The notes beneath the pieces are model-generated. The model saw only the letters and a program-made list of their open reading frames with translations, did not search any database and was not told the DNA's origin. From Bifidobacterium breve (GTDB lineage: Bacteria > Actinomycetota > Acidimicrobiia > Acidimicrobiales > Ilumatobacteraceae): a stretch of DNA of 46,248 nt. The position numbers and the translations under genes are program-made. The DNA lies in the NCBI GenBank assembly GCA_945862045.1, contig CAMAWR010000015.1, positions 1 to 46,248 on the forward strand, given 5' to 3'. Positions 27,747 to 37,070 of this stretch are shown here, one piece after another. How positions within the stretch are numbered: position 1 is the first letter of the stretch; each line of letters begins with the position of its first letter.

Positions 27747-28964
27747 TTAGAACTGTGCTCCTTCACGTTCACGAGTCTTGCCGCTCACGGCGAACGCAGC
27801 CTGCATCAGGGCGTAACACGCACCTAGCACCACCACCGCCCCAGCCGTAGTGACAAAAATATTCCAGCCCTCGTTGCGGGCCAAACGTTGGGCAGCCAAC
27901 AAAATGAACCAGCCCAGTGAAGCCGGAATGAGCAATTTCCAACCGAGGTCCATCAACTGGTCGTATCGCAGACGCGGCAGCGACGCACGGAACCACACGT
28001 AGATATACAGGAAAACGGACACTTTGGCGAGCAGCCACACGGTGCCTTCCAACCCATTCGGAATGAACGGAATATCGAGCGTGACACCATTGATGGATAT
28101 CGGCTGGGGGCCACCAAAAAAGAGCGTGACGATCATCGCCGACATTGTCACGGTGTTCATGAACTCGGCAAGATAAAACAGCGCAAAGCGAATTGACGAG
28201 TACTCGGTGTTGAACCCACCAACGAGTTCCTGTTCCGCTTCGACCAAGTCGAACGGTGGGCGGTTGAGTTCGGCAGTTGCGGCAATCATGAAGATGATGA
28301 ACGGCACCACCCCGGTGGCCACCACGTGCCAGTCGGTGAGCGATGACTGCGCGCTGACAATGCCGCTCGTTGACATGGTTCCCGAAACGAGAATCACCGA
28401 AGCCAGCGACAACCCCAAGGCCGCTTCGTAGCTCACCATCTGTGCCGATGCCCGCACCGAGCCAAGCAATGGATACTTTGAACCGCTCGACCAACCAGCC
28501 AGCATGATGCCGTACACCGCAATCGACGAGACGGCGAGTGCGAACAAGACACCGATATGTGGGTCGGCGAGTTGCACGCGAGTTTGAACACCGAACCAGG
28601 TGACGATGCCGTTGTTGCCGTCGCGGAAGTCGCCACCCAGAGGAATGATTGCGAACGATAAGAACGCTGGGACGAACGACAGAAATGGTGCAAGTGCGAA
28701 TACGAAGCGATCAGAGCGACGTGGCAACAGGTCTTCTTTGAAAAACAGCTTGATGCCGTCAGCCAGCGTCTGAAGAATGCCGAATGGACCAGCCTTGTTC
28801 GGGCCGATGCGATTTTGCATGCCCGCAATCACCTTGCGCTCGAACCACACCATCAACATGGTGGCCACCAAACCAACGACGAAAATCACGAGCACTTTGA
28901 GCACCACGATGAGAAATGGCGTCCACAGCACGCCACCATCGAGCATCGGGTCAAGGGCCAACAT
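27747..28964 (-). CDS. nuoH: NADH-quinone oxidoreductase subunit H (cluster 2)
   Basis: A 405-residue quinone-channel subunit with canonical loops: QNRIGPNKAGPFGILQTLADGIK, the membrane glutamate in SYEAALGL, and AELNRPPFDLVEAEQELV. These provide the direct contrast to the altered loops of cluster 1 NuoH. The ATG at 28964 follows GAGG with good spacing; a GTG lies immediately upstream at 28967. It overlaps the nuoG stop. About 50 residues longer than cluster 1 NuoH. Confidence 0.95.
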   Translation of the reverse strand: MLALDPMLDGGVLWTPFLIVVLKVLVIFVVGLVATMLMVWFERKVIAGMQNRIGPNKAGPFGILQTLADGIKLFFKEDLLPRRSDRFVFALAPFLSFVPAFLSFAIIPLGGDFRDGNNGIVTWFGVQTRVQLADPHIGVLFALAVSSIAVYGIMLAGWSSGSKYPLLGSVRASAQMVSYEAALGLSLASVILVSGTMSTSGIVSAQSSLTDWHVVATGVVPFIIFMIAATAELNRPPFDLVEAEQELVGGFNTEYSSIRFALFYLAEFMNTVTMSAMIVTLFFGGPQPISINGVTLDIPFIPNGLEGTVWLLAKVSVFLYIYVWFRASLPRLRYDQLMDLGWKLLIPASLGWFILLAAQRLARNEGWNIFVTTAGAVVVLGACYALMQAAFAVSGKTREREGAQF

Positions 28965-31318
28965 CACACCACCTCGATCACCGCATCGGTGACCGCAACA
29001 TCGTGGCGGATCAATTGCCGAATGTCGCTGCCATGTTGATTGAACGGCACGAATGCCACACCACGCGAGACGGCATCGTCGATGACGACGGGTAGCACGA
29101 TTGCCGCACCATTGGCAGCAACACGCACATCGCTTCCTTCGCGAACAGCGAGGCGTTGAGCGTCGCTGGAGTGCAGGTGCACACCCGAGTCGCGTGCCAA
29201 CGGGGCCAGCGATGGGCTTTCGCTGGTCGAAACCGCACGGTCGTATAAAACACGCGAGACAAGCAGGCGGAAGTGGTGCGTCAACCGCGGTGCAGCCGAC
29301 AACGCAGCCGCAGTGATACGCACCGGTGCTGGATGTGCAACCACCACACCCTCGTGTCGCACCGCCTTGGCGACTGCGGCGGGTGCGAAAGCGGCAACGG
29401 TCGTTGTCATCGCGTCGTGCAGTTCGGTGTACGAGGAGTAGCCAAGATCAACACCGAGTTCCAATGCCAGCTCAGCGGCAATCATCCAGTCGGGGCGGGC
29501 AGTGCCGGCAGTGGTGATTTTTTGTGCGACATCACTGACACGACCTTCGCAGTTGGTGGTCGTACCAATTTTTTCGCCATAGGCCGCCGCGGGCAGAAGC
29601 ACTTCGGCATGACGCGCCGATTCGGTGACGAACGTATCGACGGCGATGATGTGTTTGACACTGGCAAAGGCACGACGCACGAGGTCTGCATCAGGGACAT
29701 CCACCACCGGGTCAGCACCGAGCAAGATGAGGCACTCGACTTTGCCGGCGGCGGCTGCAGCAAGAATCGAGTTGGTGTCGCCGTCTGCCTGACGCGGGGT
29801 GAGACCTGCTGTGATTGCGCCACGGGCATTGCCGCGACGAATGACCGGCAGCACGCGCGCCTCGGGCACCGCGGTCAGTACTGCGCCAGTCGCGAGCAAG
29901 GCAAACTCCGGTGACTCGGCCAAGTTGCCACGCCCCACGACCACCGTGACATTGCCGAGCACCAGTTGGGCGGCCACCTCCGGCATCGCGATCAGTTCAC
30001 GAACCACTCGCGGTTGGTCACCTGGGTCATGACGAACGGATTTCCAGGCATAATCACTGAGGCCTGTGGCACGCGGTGATAGTTCGATGATTCTGGTCTT
30101 GCGCTTTTCGGCTGCATCGCGCAGTCGTAGATACAACACTGGTAATTCTTCTTTGAGATCAGGTGCCAACAAAATCACCGTGCTGGAAACGCAGGTCTCG
30201 GCAATCGTGGCTTGTGGCAGGGCGAATACCTCAGCCGGCAATCCATCGGCAAGTTGCGCATCTCGGGCGTTGATGCCGAGCAAGTCGGCAAGTTTGGCCC
30301 AGGCAAAGGCGTCCTCATTCGAACCACGCGCACCACCGATGATGGCAACTGCGGACGGCCCTTTGTCGTTGATGATCGTGCGCAGAATGCGGCCGGCGGC
30401 ATCGAGTGCCGACGACCACGTGGCGTCGACCAGCGCGCCGTCCTTGCGTACGAGTGGTGCATTGACACGATTCTTGGAGTTGACCGACTCAAAATTGAAA
30501 CGGCCACGATCACACAACCAGCCCCAGTTCACCGACTCGACGTCGACACCCTGATAGCGGACGAGTTCATCACGACTGCTTTGCACCACCGTGCGGCAAC
30601 CCACGCTGCAGGTCGTGCACGTGCTCTCGACTTGTTCGAGATCCCATGGACGCGCCTTGAAGCGATACGGCGATGCGGTAAGGGCACCAACCGGGCAGAT
30701 TTGCACGGTATTGCCCGAGAAGTACGAACTGAATGGTTCATCGGGGAAGGTCATGATTTGTGTGGCGTTGCCCCGACTCATGAAGGTGATCAGCGGGTCG
30801 CCTGCTACTTCGCTGGCGAATCGCGTGCAGCGGTCGCACAAAATGCAACGTTCACGATCCAAAAACACCAAGTCACTGATTGGAATCGGTTTTTCGTAGT
30901 GACGCTTTTCTTCGACGTAACGGCTCTCACCGGGGCCGTGCGAAAACGCCTGGTCCTGCAACGGGCACTCCCCGCCTTTGTCGCACACCGGACAGTCGAG
31001 TGGATGATTGGCGAGCAACAGCTCGAGCACGCCTTCCTGGGCGCGCTTGGCAGGTTCGGATGTGGTGGACACCACTTGGCCTTCGGCCACCGGTGTCATG
31101 CATGACACGACGAGGGCTTTGCCGCGCGGGCCATCGACTTCGACGATGCATTGGCGGCACATCCCCACCGACGACATACGCGGGTGATAGCAAAAGTGCG
31201 GCACGAACGAGCCGGCGTGTTCGCAGACATTGATGAGGAGTTCACCTGGCTTGGCCTCCACTGTGCGACCATCGACGGTGACGCTGACCGTGGTTTTTGG
31301 TGCAACAGTGTCGGTCAT
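28964..31318 (-). CDS. nuoG: NADH-quinone oxidoreductase subunit G (cluster 2)
   Basis: A 784-residue iron-sulfur subunit of the NADH module. Ligand sets in order: [2Fe-2S] at C43, C54, C57, C73; His/Cys3 at H105, C109, C112, C118 (HPLDCPVCDKGGEC); [4Fe-4S] at C158, C161, C164, C208; and the optional N7 site at C234, C237, C241, C269. The C-terminal two-thirds is a molybdopterin-oxidoreductase-like fold without obvious catalytic residues. ATG at 31318 starts the family-like sequence 10 bases after the nuoF stop; the frame is open to 31414 inside nuoF. Confidence 0.95.
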   Translation of the reverse strand: MTDTVAPKTTVSVTVDGRTVEAKPGELLINVCEHAGSFVPHFCYHPRMSSVGMCRQCIVEVDGPRGKALVVSCMTPVAEGQVVSTTSEPAKRAQEGVLELLLANHPLDCPVCDKGGECPLQDQAFSHGPGESRYVEEKRHYEKPIPISDLVFLDRERCILCDRCTRFASEVAGDPLITFMSRGNATQIMTFPDEPFSSYFSGNTVQICPVGALTASPYRFKARPWDLEQVESTCTTCSVGCRTVVQSSRDELVRYQGVDVESVNWGWLCDRGRFNFESVNSKNRVNAPLVRKDGALVDATWSSALDAAGRILRTIINDKGPSAVAIIGGARGSNEDAFAWAKLADLLGINARDAQLADGLPAEVFALPQATIAETCVSSTVILLAPDLKEELPVLYLRLRDAAEKRKTRIIELSPRATGLSDYAWKSVRHDPGDQPRVVRELIAMPEVAAQLVLGNVTVVVGRGNLAESPEFALLATGAVLTAVPEARVLPVIRRGNARGAITAGLTPRQADGDTNSILAAAAAGKVECLILLGADPVVDVPDADLVRRAFASVKHIIAVDTFVTESARHAEVLLPAAAYGEKIGTTTNCEGRVSDVAQKITTAGTARPDWMIAAELALELGVDLGYSSYTELHDAMTTTVAAFAPAAVAKAVRHEGVVVAHPAPVRITAAALSAAPRLTHHFRLLVSRVLYDRAVSTSESPSLAPLARDSGVHLHSSDAQRLAVREGSDVRVAANGAAIVLPVVIDDAVSRGVAFVPFNQHGSDIRQLIRHDVAVTDAVIEVV

Positions 31319-31328
31319 AGGACGACGA

Positions 31329-32678
31329 CTAACGGTGACTTGCGGTGGGTACGACGAACGGTGATTCGACACCATCGATGGGGCGACCGTGTTCGATGTA
31401 GTGCTCGAACTCATGGCGGAAGCGACGCACCGCGGACGCGATCGGCGACACAGCCGACGGGCCGAGTGGACAGATCGTGGTCTGACGTGGCGGCCAGGCG
31501 AGACCCGGGCTGATGCTTTCGCTCACCTCGAACAATAAGTCGATGTCTTCGGGGCGACCGTGCCCGTCGAGCATGCGCTTCAAGACACGCTCCAACCATG
31601 TGGTGCCCTCACGGCACGGCGTGCACTTTCCGCACGATTCGCGGGCAAAAAATCGCACGATTCGCCAGCACGCTGCGACCATGTCGGTGCCCTGATCCAT
31701 CACGATGATGGCACCAGAACCGAGCATCGAGCCAGCCTTGTCGACGGTCGGTTTGTCGAGCGCCAGATCGAGATGTTCGGGGAAGAACCACATCGCTGAT
31801 GCGCCACCCGGAATGAATGCTTTTACGTCGCCACCATTGCGCACACCACCGCAGTATTCGGGGGCTTCGAACAACATGCGGAAGGTCGTGACACCGTTGG
31901 GCACCTCGAACACACCCGGCTTGTTCACATGCCCGCTGACGGCGAACATGCGCATGCCGGTAGAGGTCGGTGCACCAAGCGCTTTGAAGTCACCACCACC
32001 CTTACCGATGATGTACGGCAGATTGGCGAGTGTCTCGACGTTGTTGACGATCGTCGGTTGCATGTACAGACCTTTGACGGCCGGGAAGAACGGAGGCTTC
32101 AATCGAGGCATGCCCCGCTCGCCCTCGATGCTTTCAATCAGTGCCGTTTCTTCACCGACGATGTACGCGCCTGCACCGGCCGTGAGCGTGATATCCACCG
32201 AGAAGTTGCTGCCACAGATGTTCTTACCAACGATGTTGTTGGCGTAGGCCTCGTTGAGTGCCTGCGCCAACCGCTCCTGCGCCACGGCCATTTCGCCTCG
32301 CACATACAAGAACGCTTGGGCCGCATTCAGCGCGTAGCAAGCAAGCAGAGTTCCTTCGATGAGTTGGTGTGGGTCAAGCTCCATCAGCATGCGGTCTTTG
32401 TAGGTGCCAGGCTCACTTTCGTCGCCGTTGATGACGAGGTAGCGCGGGTGCACATCGGCAGCCAAAAAACCCCACTTGACACCGGCCGGAAAACCGGCGC
32501 CACCGCGGCCCTGAATTTCAGCGGCCTTCACTTCGTCGTGCACTTGCTGCGGGGTCATCGTGCCCAACGCCTTACGCAACGACTGATACCCATTCGTGCG
32601 CACGTACCCGGCATAGGTATGGCCGTCAGCCAAGTCGAAACGCGACGTAATGATCCGTGGACCGTTTGGAACGCTCAT
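31329..32678 (-). CDS. nuoF: NADH-quinone oxidoreductase subunit F (cluster 2)
   Basis: A 449-residue flavoprotein that oxidises NADH. It has the glycine-rich NADH/FMN motifs GRGGAGFPAGVKW and GAGAYIVGEETAL, NGDESEPGTYKDR, and the N3 [4Fe-4S] ligands in ESCGKCTPCREG (C349, C352, C355) with the fourth in TTICPLG (C403). The ATG at 32678 overlaps the nuoE stop as ATGA. This gene has no counterpart in cluster 1. Confidence 0.97.
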   Translation of the reverse strand: MSVPNGPRIITSRFDLADGHTYAGYVRTNGYQSLRKALGTMTPQQVHDEVKAAEIQGRGGAGFPAGVKWGFLAADVHPRYLVINGDESEPGTYKDRMLMELDPHQLIEGTLLACYALNAAQAFLYVRGEMAVAQERLAQALNEAYANNIVGKNICGSNFSVDITLTAGAGAYIVGEETALIESIEGERGMPRLKPPFFPAVKGLYMQPTIVNNVETLANLPYIIGKGGGDFKALGAPTSTGMRMFAVSGHVNKPGVFEVPNGVTTFRMLFEAPEYCGGVRNGGDVKAFIPGGASAMWFFPEHLDLALDKPTVDKAGSMLGSGAIIVMDQGTDMVAACWRIVRFFARESCGKCTPCREGTTWLERVLKRMLDGHGRPEDIDLLFEVSESISPGLAWPPRQTTICPLGPSAVSPIASAVRRFRHEFEHYIEHGRPIDGVESPFVVPTASHR

Positions 32679-33262
32679 CGGGCATCCACCTGTTCTTGTT
32701 CGAGTGTGCCGCGATTGCTCCACGCTTCTGTTGTCTCTTGGCGAATGGTTGCCAACGTGCCATGCGGCGGAAACTCACCCGTTAACTTGCCATCTTCCAA
32801 TTCGGCAATGAGCGCATCGAATGACTCGGGGGTCACTCGGTAGCGATAGCGGTAGTTCACCTGCACTGCCGGGGCTTCGGTGCAAGCGGCGATGCATTCA
32901 ACGTCTTCGATCGTGAACAGCCCATCACCCGTCGTGCTTCCGGCTTTGATACCGAGGCGTTCCTCGGCATGATGCAACAGGCTCCACGCGCCGACCAATT
33001 GGCACGAGATGTTCGTGCAGATGTTGATGCAGTATTTGCCGATCGGATGGAACTTGAACATTTCGTAGAAACTTGCAGTGCCGTACACCTCTGCGGGTGC
33101 CAGGTCGAGTATTTCGGCGATGTGCACCATGGCATCTTGGGTCACATAGCCATCTTGTTCCTGGGCGAGATGCAGCAATGGAATGAGCGCCGACTTCTTG
33201 CGCGGAAAACGCCCAATCACTTCGTCGGCAATCTTCAGTCGTTCGTCAGAAAGCCGGCTCAT
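32675..33262 (-). CDS. nuoE: NADH-quinone oxidoreductase subunit E (cluster 2)
   Basis: A 195-residue thioredoxin-like [2Fe-2S] subunit. Ligands are C82 and C87 (ICTNISC) and C123 and C127 (VECIAACTEAP), in the correct spacing. The N-terminal helical half (ALIPLLHLAQEQDGYVT) is typical. A tail of about 30 residues after the core is rich in charged residues. The ATG at 33262 overlaps the nuoD stop. Confidence 0.97.
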   Translation of the reverse strand: MSRLSDERLKIADEVIGRFPRKKSALIPLLHLAQEQDGYVTQDAMVHIAEILDLAPAEVYGTASFYEMFKFHPIGKYCINICTNISCQLVGAWSLLHHAEERLGIKAGSTTGDGLFTIEDVECIAACTEAPAVQVNYRYRYRVTPESFDALIAELEDGKLTGEFPPHGTLATIRQETTEAWSNRGTLEQEQVDAR

Positions 33263-34647
33263 CGGTCCACCTCGCCGAGCACCGGGTCAATCGATGAAAT
33301 AACCGCGACTGCATCGGCAACGAGGCCGCCACGCATCATGTGCGGCAGGCACTGCACGTTGACAAAACTGGGCGCCCGCACATGCAGGCGATACGGCACC
33401 GACGAGCCGTCACTTACGATGTAGCAACCAACCTCGCCCCGCGGCGACTCGATCGACACGTAGACCTCACCCACCGGCACCTTGAAGCCCTCGGTGAAGA
33501 TCTTGAAGTGATGAATGAGCGCTTCCATCGACTCGTCAATGCGCCCACGTGGTGGCGGGGTGACCTTTTTGTTCTGGATGCGGAAGTTGCCCGACGGCAT
33601 CTTGTCGAGAATCTGACGCACGATGCGCATCGACTCACGAATTTCGTAGAGGCGAATTGCATAGCGGTCGTAGGCGTCACCATGTAGACCGACGACGACG
33701 TCGAATTCCACCTCGTTGTACATGAGATACGGCAGGTCTTTGCGCAAGTCCCAGGCCAGACCAGTCGAACGCAGGATGGGGCCGGTTGCGGCAAGTGCGA
33801 TCGCCTCGCTTTGGGTGATGACACCAACACCCTGCAGACGTTCTCGCCAAATCGGTTGACCAGTCATCAACACTTCGTATTCCGCCAGTCGCTCAGGCAA
33901 CATGTCCAGGAGTGCGAGCACGTCGTCGCGCCAACCGGCCGGCAGGTCGGCGGCCACTCCGCCTGGGCGAATGAAGTTGTGGTTCATGCGCAGACCGGTG
34001 ACCTTCTGGAAGAATCGCAACACTTGCTCACGTTCACGCCAGCCGTAGAGCATCATCGACACCGCGCCGAGGTCCATGCCGTTGGTGGCCATGAACAGCA
34101 GGTGGCTACTCATCCGATTGAGTTCGGACAACAACATGCGCATCCACTGCGCCCGTTCCGGGATGTCGCCGTCGATGCCGAGCAGTTTCTCTGTCGCCAA
34201 CGAAAAGACCAGCTCGTTGTTGAGCGGCGACAGATAGTCCATCCGCGTCATATTGGTGCCACCCTGCATGAAGCTGAGCGTCTCACCCGTTTTTTCCATG
34301 CCTGTGTGCAGATAACCGATGATCGGCTTGCATCGCAACACGGTTTCACCCTGCAGCTCCAGCATCAAGCGCAACACGCCGTGGGTGCTCGGGTGTTGTG
34401 GGCCCATGTTGATGATCATCGTCTGATCCTCATCGACGTCGTTGGCAACATCGGCGAGTGCAGCAGCCGCAGATTCACTCAGGCGCAGCACCGAGCCAGA
34501 TTCACGCATCAGGGCCTTCTGTGAAATTTCGGAGCGCGACCGTAGTTCTTGGCCCCCCTCACTCGTTATGGCACCGGCAGAAACAACGGGTGTGCTGCGC
34601 TCAACGACGGGGTTGTCGGCTGCCGCGCGTTCGTCAAGCGTGGTCAC
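33259..34647 (-). CDS. nuoD: NADH-quinone oxidoreductase subunit D (cluster 2)
   Basis: A 462-residue quinone-site subunit. It keeps both headgroup ligands: H89 in GPQHPSTHG and Y138 in NMTRMDYLSPLNNE, 49 residues apart. It has an unusually long N-terminal stretch of about 75 residues before the conserved core, rich in Ser, Ala and Glu and probably disordered. The GTG at 34647 overlaps the nuoC stop as GTGA. The conserved arginine in HGVLRLM, the likely target position of MidA-type methylation in mitochondria, is present. Confidence 0.95.
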   Translation of the reverse strand: MTTLDERAAADNPVVERSTPVVSAGAITSEGGQELRSRSEISQKALMRESGSVLRLSESAAAALADVANDVDEDQTMIINMGPQHPSTHGVLRLMLELQGETVLRCKPIIGYLHTGMEKTGETLSFMQGGTNMTRMDYLSPLNNELVFSLATEKLLGIDGDIPERAQWMRMLLSELNRMSSHLLFMATNGMDLGAVSMMLYGWREREQVLRFFQKVTGLRMNHNFIRPGGVAADLPAGWRDDVLALLDMLPERLAEYEVLMTGQPIWRERLQGVGVITQSEAIALAATGPILRSTGLAWDLRKDLPYLMYNEVEFDVVVGLHGDAYDRYAIRLYEIRESMRIVRQILDKMPSGNFRIQNKKVTPPPRGRIDESMEALIHHFKIFTEGFKVPVGEVYVSIESPRGEVGCYIVSDGSSVPYRLHVRAPSFVNVQCLPHMMRGGLVADAVAVISSIDPVLGEVDR

Positions 34648-35132
34648 GATGCTGCACCTTTGAATTGCACGGGAATTCGACCCGTCGAGTAGTCCTTACG
34701 CAGCGGGTGGCCGTCCCAATCTTCAGGCATCAGAATGCGCGTCAGATCTGGGTGCCCATCGAACGCCACGCCGAACATGTCGAACACCTCGCGCTCCATC
34801 GCCTCGGTGCTCGGATGGATATCGAACAGTGATGGCATCGATTCGCCGTCGGCGATTTGCACGCGCACCCGCACTCGTTCGCGCTGCACCAACGACAGCA
34901 GGTTGACCACGATTTCAAAACGTTGCGCCACGACACCAGCGGGCAACAGACGATTCTCTAGTGCGAGATAGTCGACCGCGGTGAGGTCGATACACATCGT
35001 GAAGCCTTCCGTGTACAGGTTCGTGATCGTGGCCACGTACACCGACTTGTCAACGAAGAGCACACGCTGACCGAGCGAGTCGTGGACTGTCACACCACTT
35101 GACACGTCGCCAGTGACCTCGGTGCTCGTCAT
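34644..35132 (-). CDS. nuoC: NADH-quinone oxidoreductase subunit C (cluster 2)
   Basis: A 162-residue subunit with the signature [18 protein letters not shown] and [14 protein letters not shown]. It is shorter than the cluster 1 NuoC, which has an extra loop. The ATG at 35132 overlaps the nuoB stop as ATGA, and the end overlaps nuoD as GTGA. Confidence 0.95.
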   Translation of the reverse strand: MTSTEVTGDVSSGVTVHDSLGQRVLFVDKSVYVATITNLYTEGFTMCIDLTAVDYLALENRLLPAGVVAQRFEIVVNLLSLVQRERVRVRVQIADGESMPSLFDIHPSTEAMEREVFDMFGVAFDGHPDLTRILMPEDWDGHPLRKDYSTGRIPVQFKGAAS

Positions 35133-35722
35133 ACCGAAGAACGCCGTTCTAATGTCACGGGTGTGATGATGCCCGCTGGAATCTCTTGAATGTGTACGTT
35201 GGCACCTGCACCACTCGCGGCGCGACGGCTCATGATTTCACCGTCTTCGATCAATTGATGCAGCGTCTCGATCGCATGAATGAGCGTTTCGGGTGTCGGT
35301 GGGCAACCAGGGGCATACACGTCCACCGGCACGATTTGGTCGACGCCCTGCACGATGGCGTAGTTATTGAACATTCCTCCACTTGATGCGCATACGCCCA
35401 TCGAGATGACCCACTTGGGCTCCATCATCTGGTCATACACCTGACGCAAAACTGGGGCCATCTTTTGGCTGACGCGTCCAGCCACGATCATGATGTCTGC
35501 CTGACGTGGCGACGCACGGAACACTTCCATTCCGAAACGCGCAATGTCATAGTGCGGGGCACCTGTACCCATCATTTCAATCGCACAACAGGCCAAACCA
35601 AACGTTGCACCCCAGCTCGAGCGTGAGCGCGACCACTTCACGAGGTCTTCGATCCGGCCAGTCAAAAAGTTGTGCTGAATGCCACCCAAGCCATTGTCGA
35701 TCACATCACGCACTGCACTCAT
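35129..35722 (-). CDS. nuoB: NADH-quinone oxidoreductase subunit B (cluster 2)
   Basis: A 197-residue N2-cluster subunit with C45-C46 ([10 protein letters not shown]), C111 ([10 protein letters not shown]) and C140 (APGCPPTPE). The sequence follows the standard NADH-linked form more closely than the cluster 1 copy. The ATG at 35722 overlaps the nuoA stop. A C-terminal extension of about 35 residues is present. Confidence 0.97.
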   Translation of the reverse strand: MSAVRDVIDNGLGGIQHNFLTGRIEDLVKWSRSRSSWGATFGLACCAIEMMGTGAPHYDIARFGMEVFRASPRQADIMIVAGRVSQKMAPVLRQVYDQMMEPKWVISMGVCASSGGMFNNYAIVQGVDQIVPVDVYAPGCPPTPETLIHAIETLHQLIEDGEIMSRRAASGAGANVHIQEIPAGIITPVTLERRSSV

Positions 35723-36228
35723 ACGCCGACCGTCTCTTGGGAAGCCGTCTCTCGGGGTGCCGGGACAATCTCCCGCACGGCTGGTGCGATGCGACCATCC
35801 AAACCAACGACCCTGACCCCCGGACCGGTGACTGGTGCAGTGATCACATCAGAAATCGAGAGATTCTTTTTCAGCGGGCCCCACTCCAACGCGCCGCGGG
35901 CCACGACGTACACAAAAGCGACGAAGAACACCGCACTGAAGGCGAACATTTCCCAAAAGCCGAATGCACCGAGTGCACCGTGCGCAACCGCGTAAGGGTA
36001 GGCAAAGATGATTTCGATATCGAACATGATGAACAGCATTGCAACGAGGTAGAACGACACCGGAAATCGCTCGGGTGATTCGCGACTTGGCACGATGCCA
36101 CACTCATACGGTGCATCTTTTGCACTATTGGGTCGCCGCGGCGCCAGCAACTTTGAGGCCACAAGACTCAACAGGCCGAAGGCAACTGCCAGCGCAGTGA
36201 GCACGAGGATTGGCAGGTACTGACCCAT
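35719..36228 (-). CDS. nuoA: NADH-quinone oxidoreductase subunit A (cluster 2), C-terminally extended
   Basis: A 169-residue subunit. The three-helix core is standard, with YECG (C43) in the quinone-side loop and [18 protein letters not shown]. After the third helix there is a soluble tail of about 50 residues, rich in Val, Pro and Arg, that most NuoA proteins of about 120 residues lack. ATG at 36228, 20 bases after the upstream membrane-protein stop. It opens the complete nuo set but is embedded in the larger 41414-21230 gene run. Confidence 0.94.
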   Translation of the reverse strand: MGQYLPILVLTALAVAFGLLSLVASKLLAPRRPNSAKDAPYECGIVPSRESPERFPVSFYLVAMLFIMFDIEIIFAYPYAVAHGALGAFGFWEMFAFSAVFFVAFVYVVARGALEWGPLKKNLSISDVITAPVTGPGVRVVGLDGRIAPAVREIVPAPRETASQETVGV

Positions 36229-36248
36229 CGTCGTTGCGCCCTTCGGGC

Positions 36249-37070
36249 TTACACCTTTTCGAGTTCGCGCGCGCGGGCCAGATTGTCACGCAGTATCAAG
36301 TCGCGGCGGTGCAGCAGCCAGCACAACAAAACGAACACCAACATTGATCCGAGCGTGATCATCATCGCCGGCTGACGCTTGTTGCCAAGGTCTCTAATGA
36401 TGTACACATACCGACGCTCTTGTGTCTCGTCGACTTTGGGACGCGCGGGTGCACGACCCGGCTCGACTCGCTGCGGCACGATCGGCGCCACTTCCACCAA
36501 TGCGTATCGGGGTTCATGAAAGAAAGCGAAGAAATCGAGCGACTCGTTGACCATCGGCCAACGCTTACCCCCGCGATTAAAGACACTGACCGACACGAAT
36601 TCGCCCGGCGAGAACTCCTCGGCACCATTTATCAGAATTTCGTCCGAGGATGCAACGGCCTGTCCGCGCTGCGGGTCGGCATCATCAAGTCGCTCCCAAC
36701 CCTCTGAGATCAATGCGGCGACGACCGCTTCTGAGTTCTGCTGCGGTGTGCCCGTCAACTTCAGTGGCTGTTCAAGAATCTCGACCTGTTGGAACAACTC
36801 CGCATCCCGGATCAGCGTTGCTGGTTCAGCAGGAACCCACGACGGTTCACGGCCTTTGAGACCGATGCCGTAGGTCCACCAAATCACACCCATCGCGGCC
36901 ATCCAACCAAAGAGGCCACCGAGGATGACGAGAAAGCCGAGACGTGCACCCAGGTTGGTGCCTACGACGAGATACGACCCGCCAACGAGCACTCCGGCGG
37001 CAATCAGCACGACGACATACCCGCGTAGTTCAGGTTCCCAACTGATGGCGAGCATCGCCAACGTGTTCAC
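36249..37070 (-). CDS. Membrane protein of unknown function between the cytochrome and nuo genes
   Basis: A 273-residue protein not recognised. Two N-terminal helices (about 18-37 and 43-65, the latter with WMAAMGVIWWTYGIGLKG), a soluble domain of about 165 residues, and a C-terminal helix (about 235-253) followed by a basic tail. It contains no haem or Fe-S motif. It sits directly after the dihaem cytochrome c stop (TAG then GTG) and 20 bases before nuoA, so it is probably an accessory or assembly component of the quinol-cytochrome c part of the chain. GTG at 37070 is used; an ATG at 37055 is also possible. Confidence 0.8.
   Translation of the reverse strand: MNTLAMLAISWEPELRGYVVVLIAAGVLVGGSYLVVGTNLGARLGFLVILGGLFGWMAAMGVIWWTYGIGLKGREPSWVPAEPATLIRDAELFQQVEILEQPLKLTGTPQQNSEAVVAALISEGWERLDDADPQRGQAVASSDEILINGAEEFSPGEFVSVSVFNRGGKRWPMVNESLDFFAFFHEPRYALVEVAPIVPQRVEPGRAPARPKVDETQERRYVYIIRDLGNKRQPAMMITLGSMLVFVLLCWLLHRRDLILRDNLARARELEKV

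Noticed and set aside
30212-31105. Long plus-strand frame opposite nuoG
   Set aside because: Antisense shadow: the minus strand has a complete NuoG with all cluster ligands, and the plus-strand product is low-complexity with no recognised motif.
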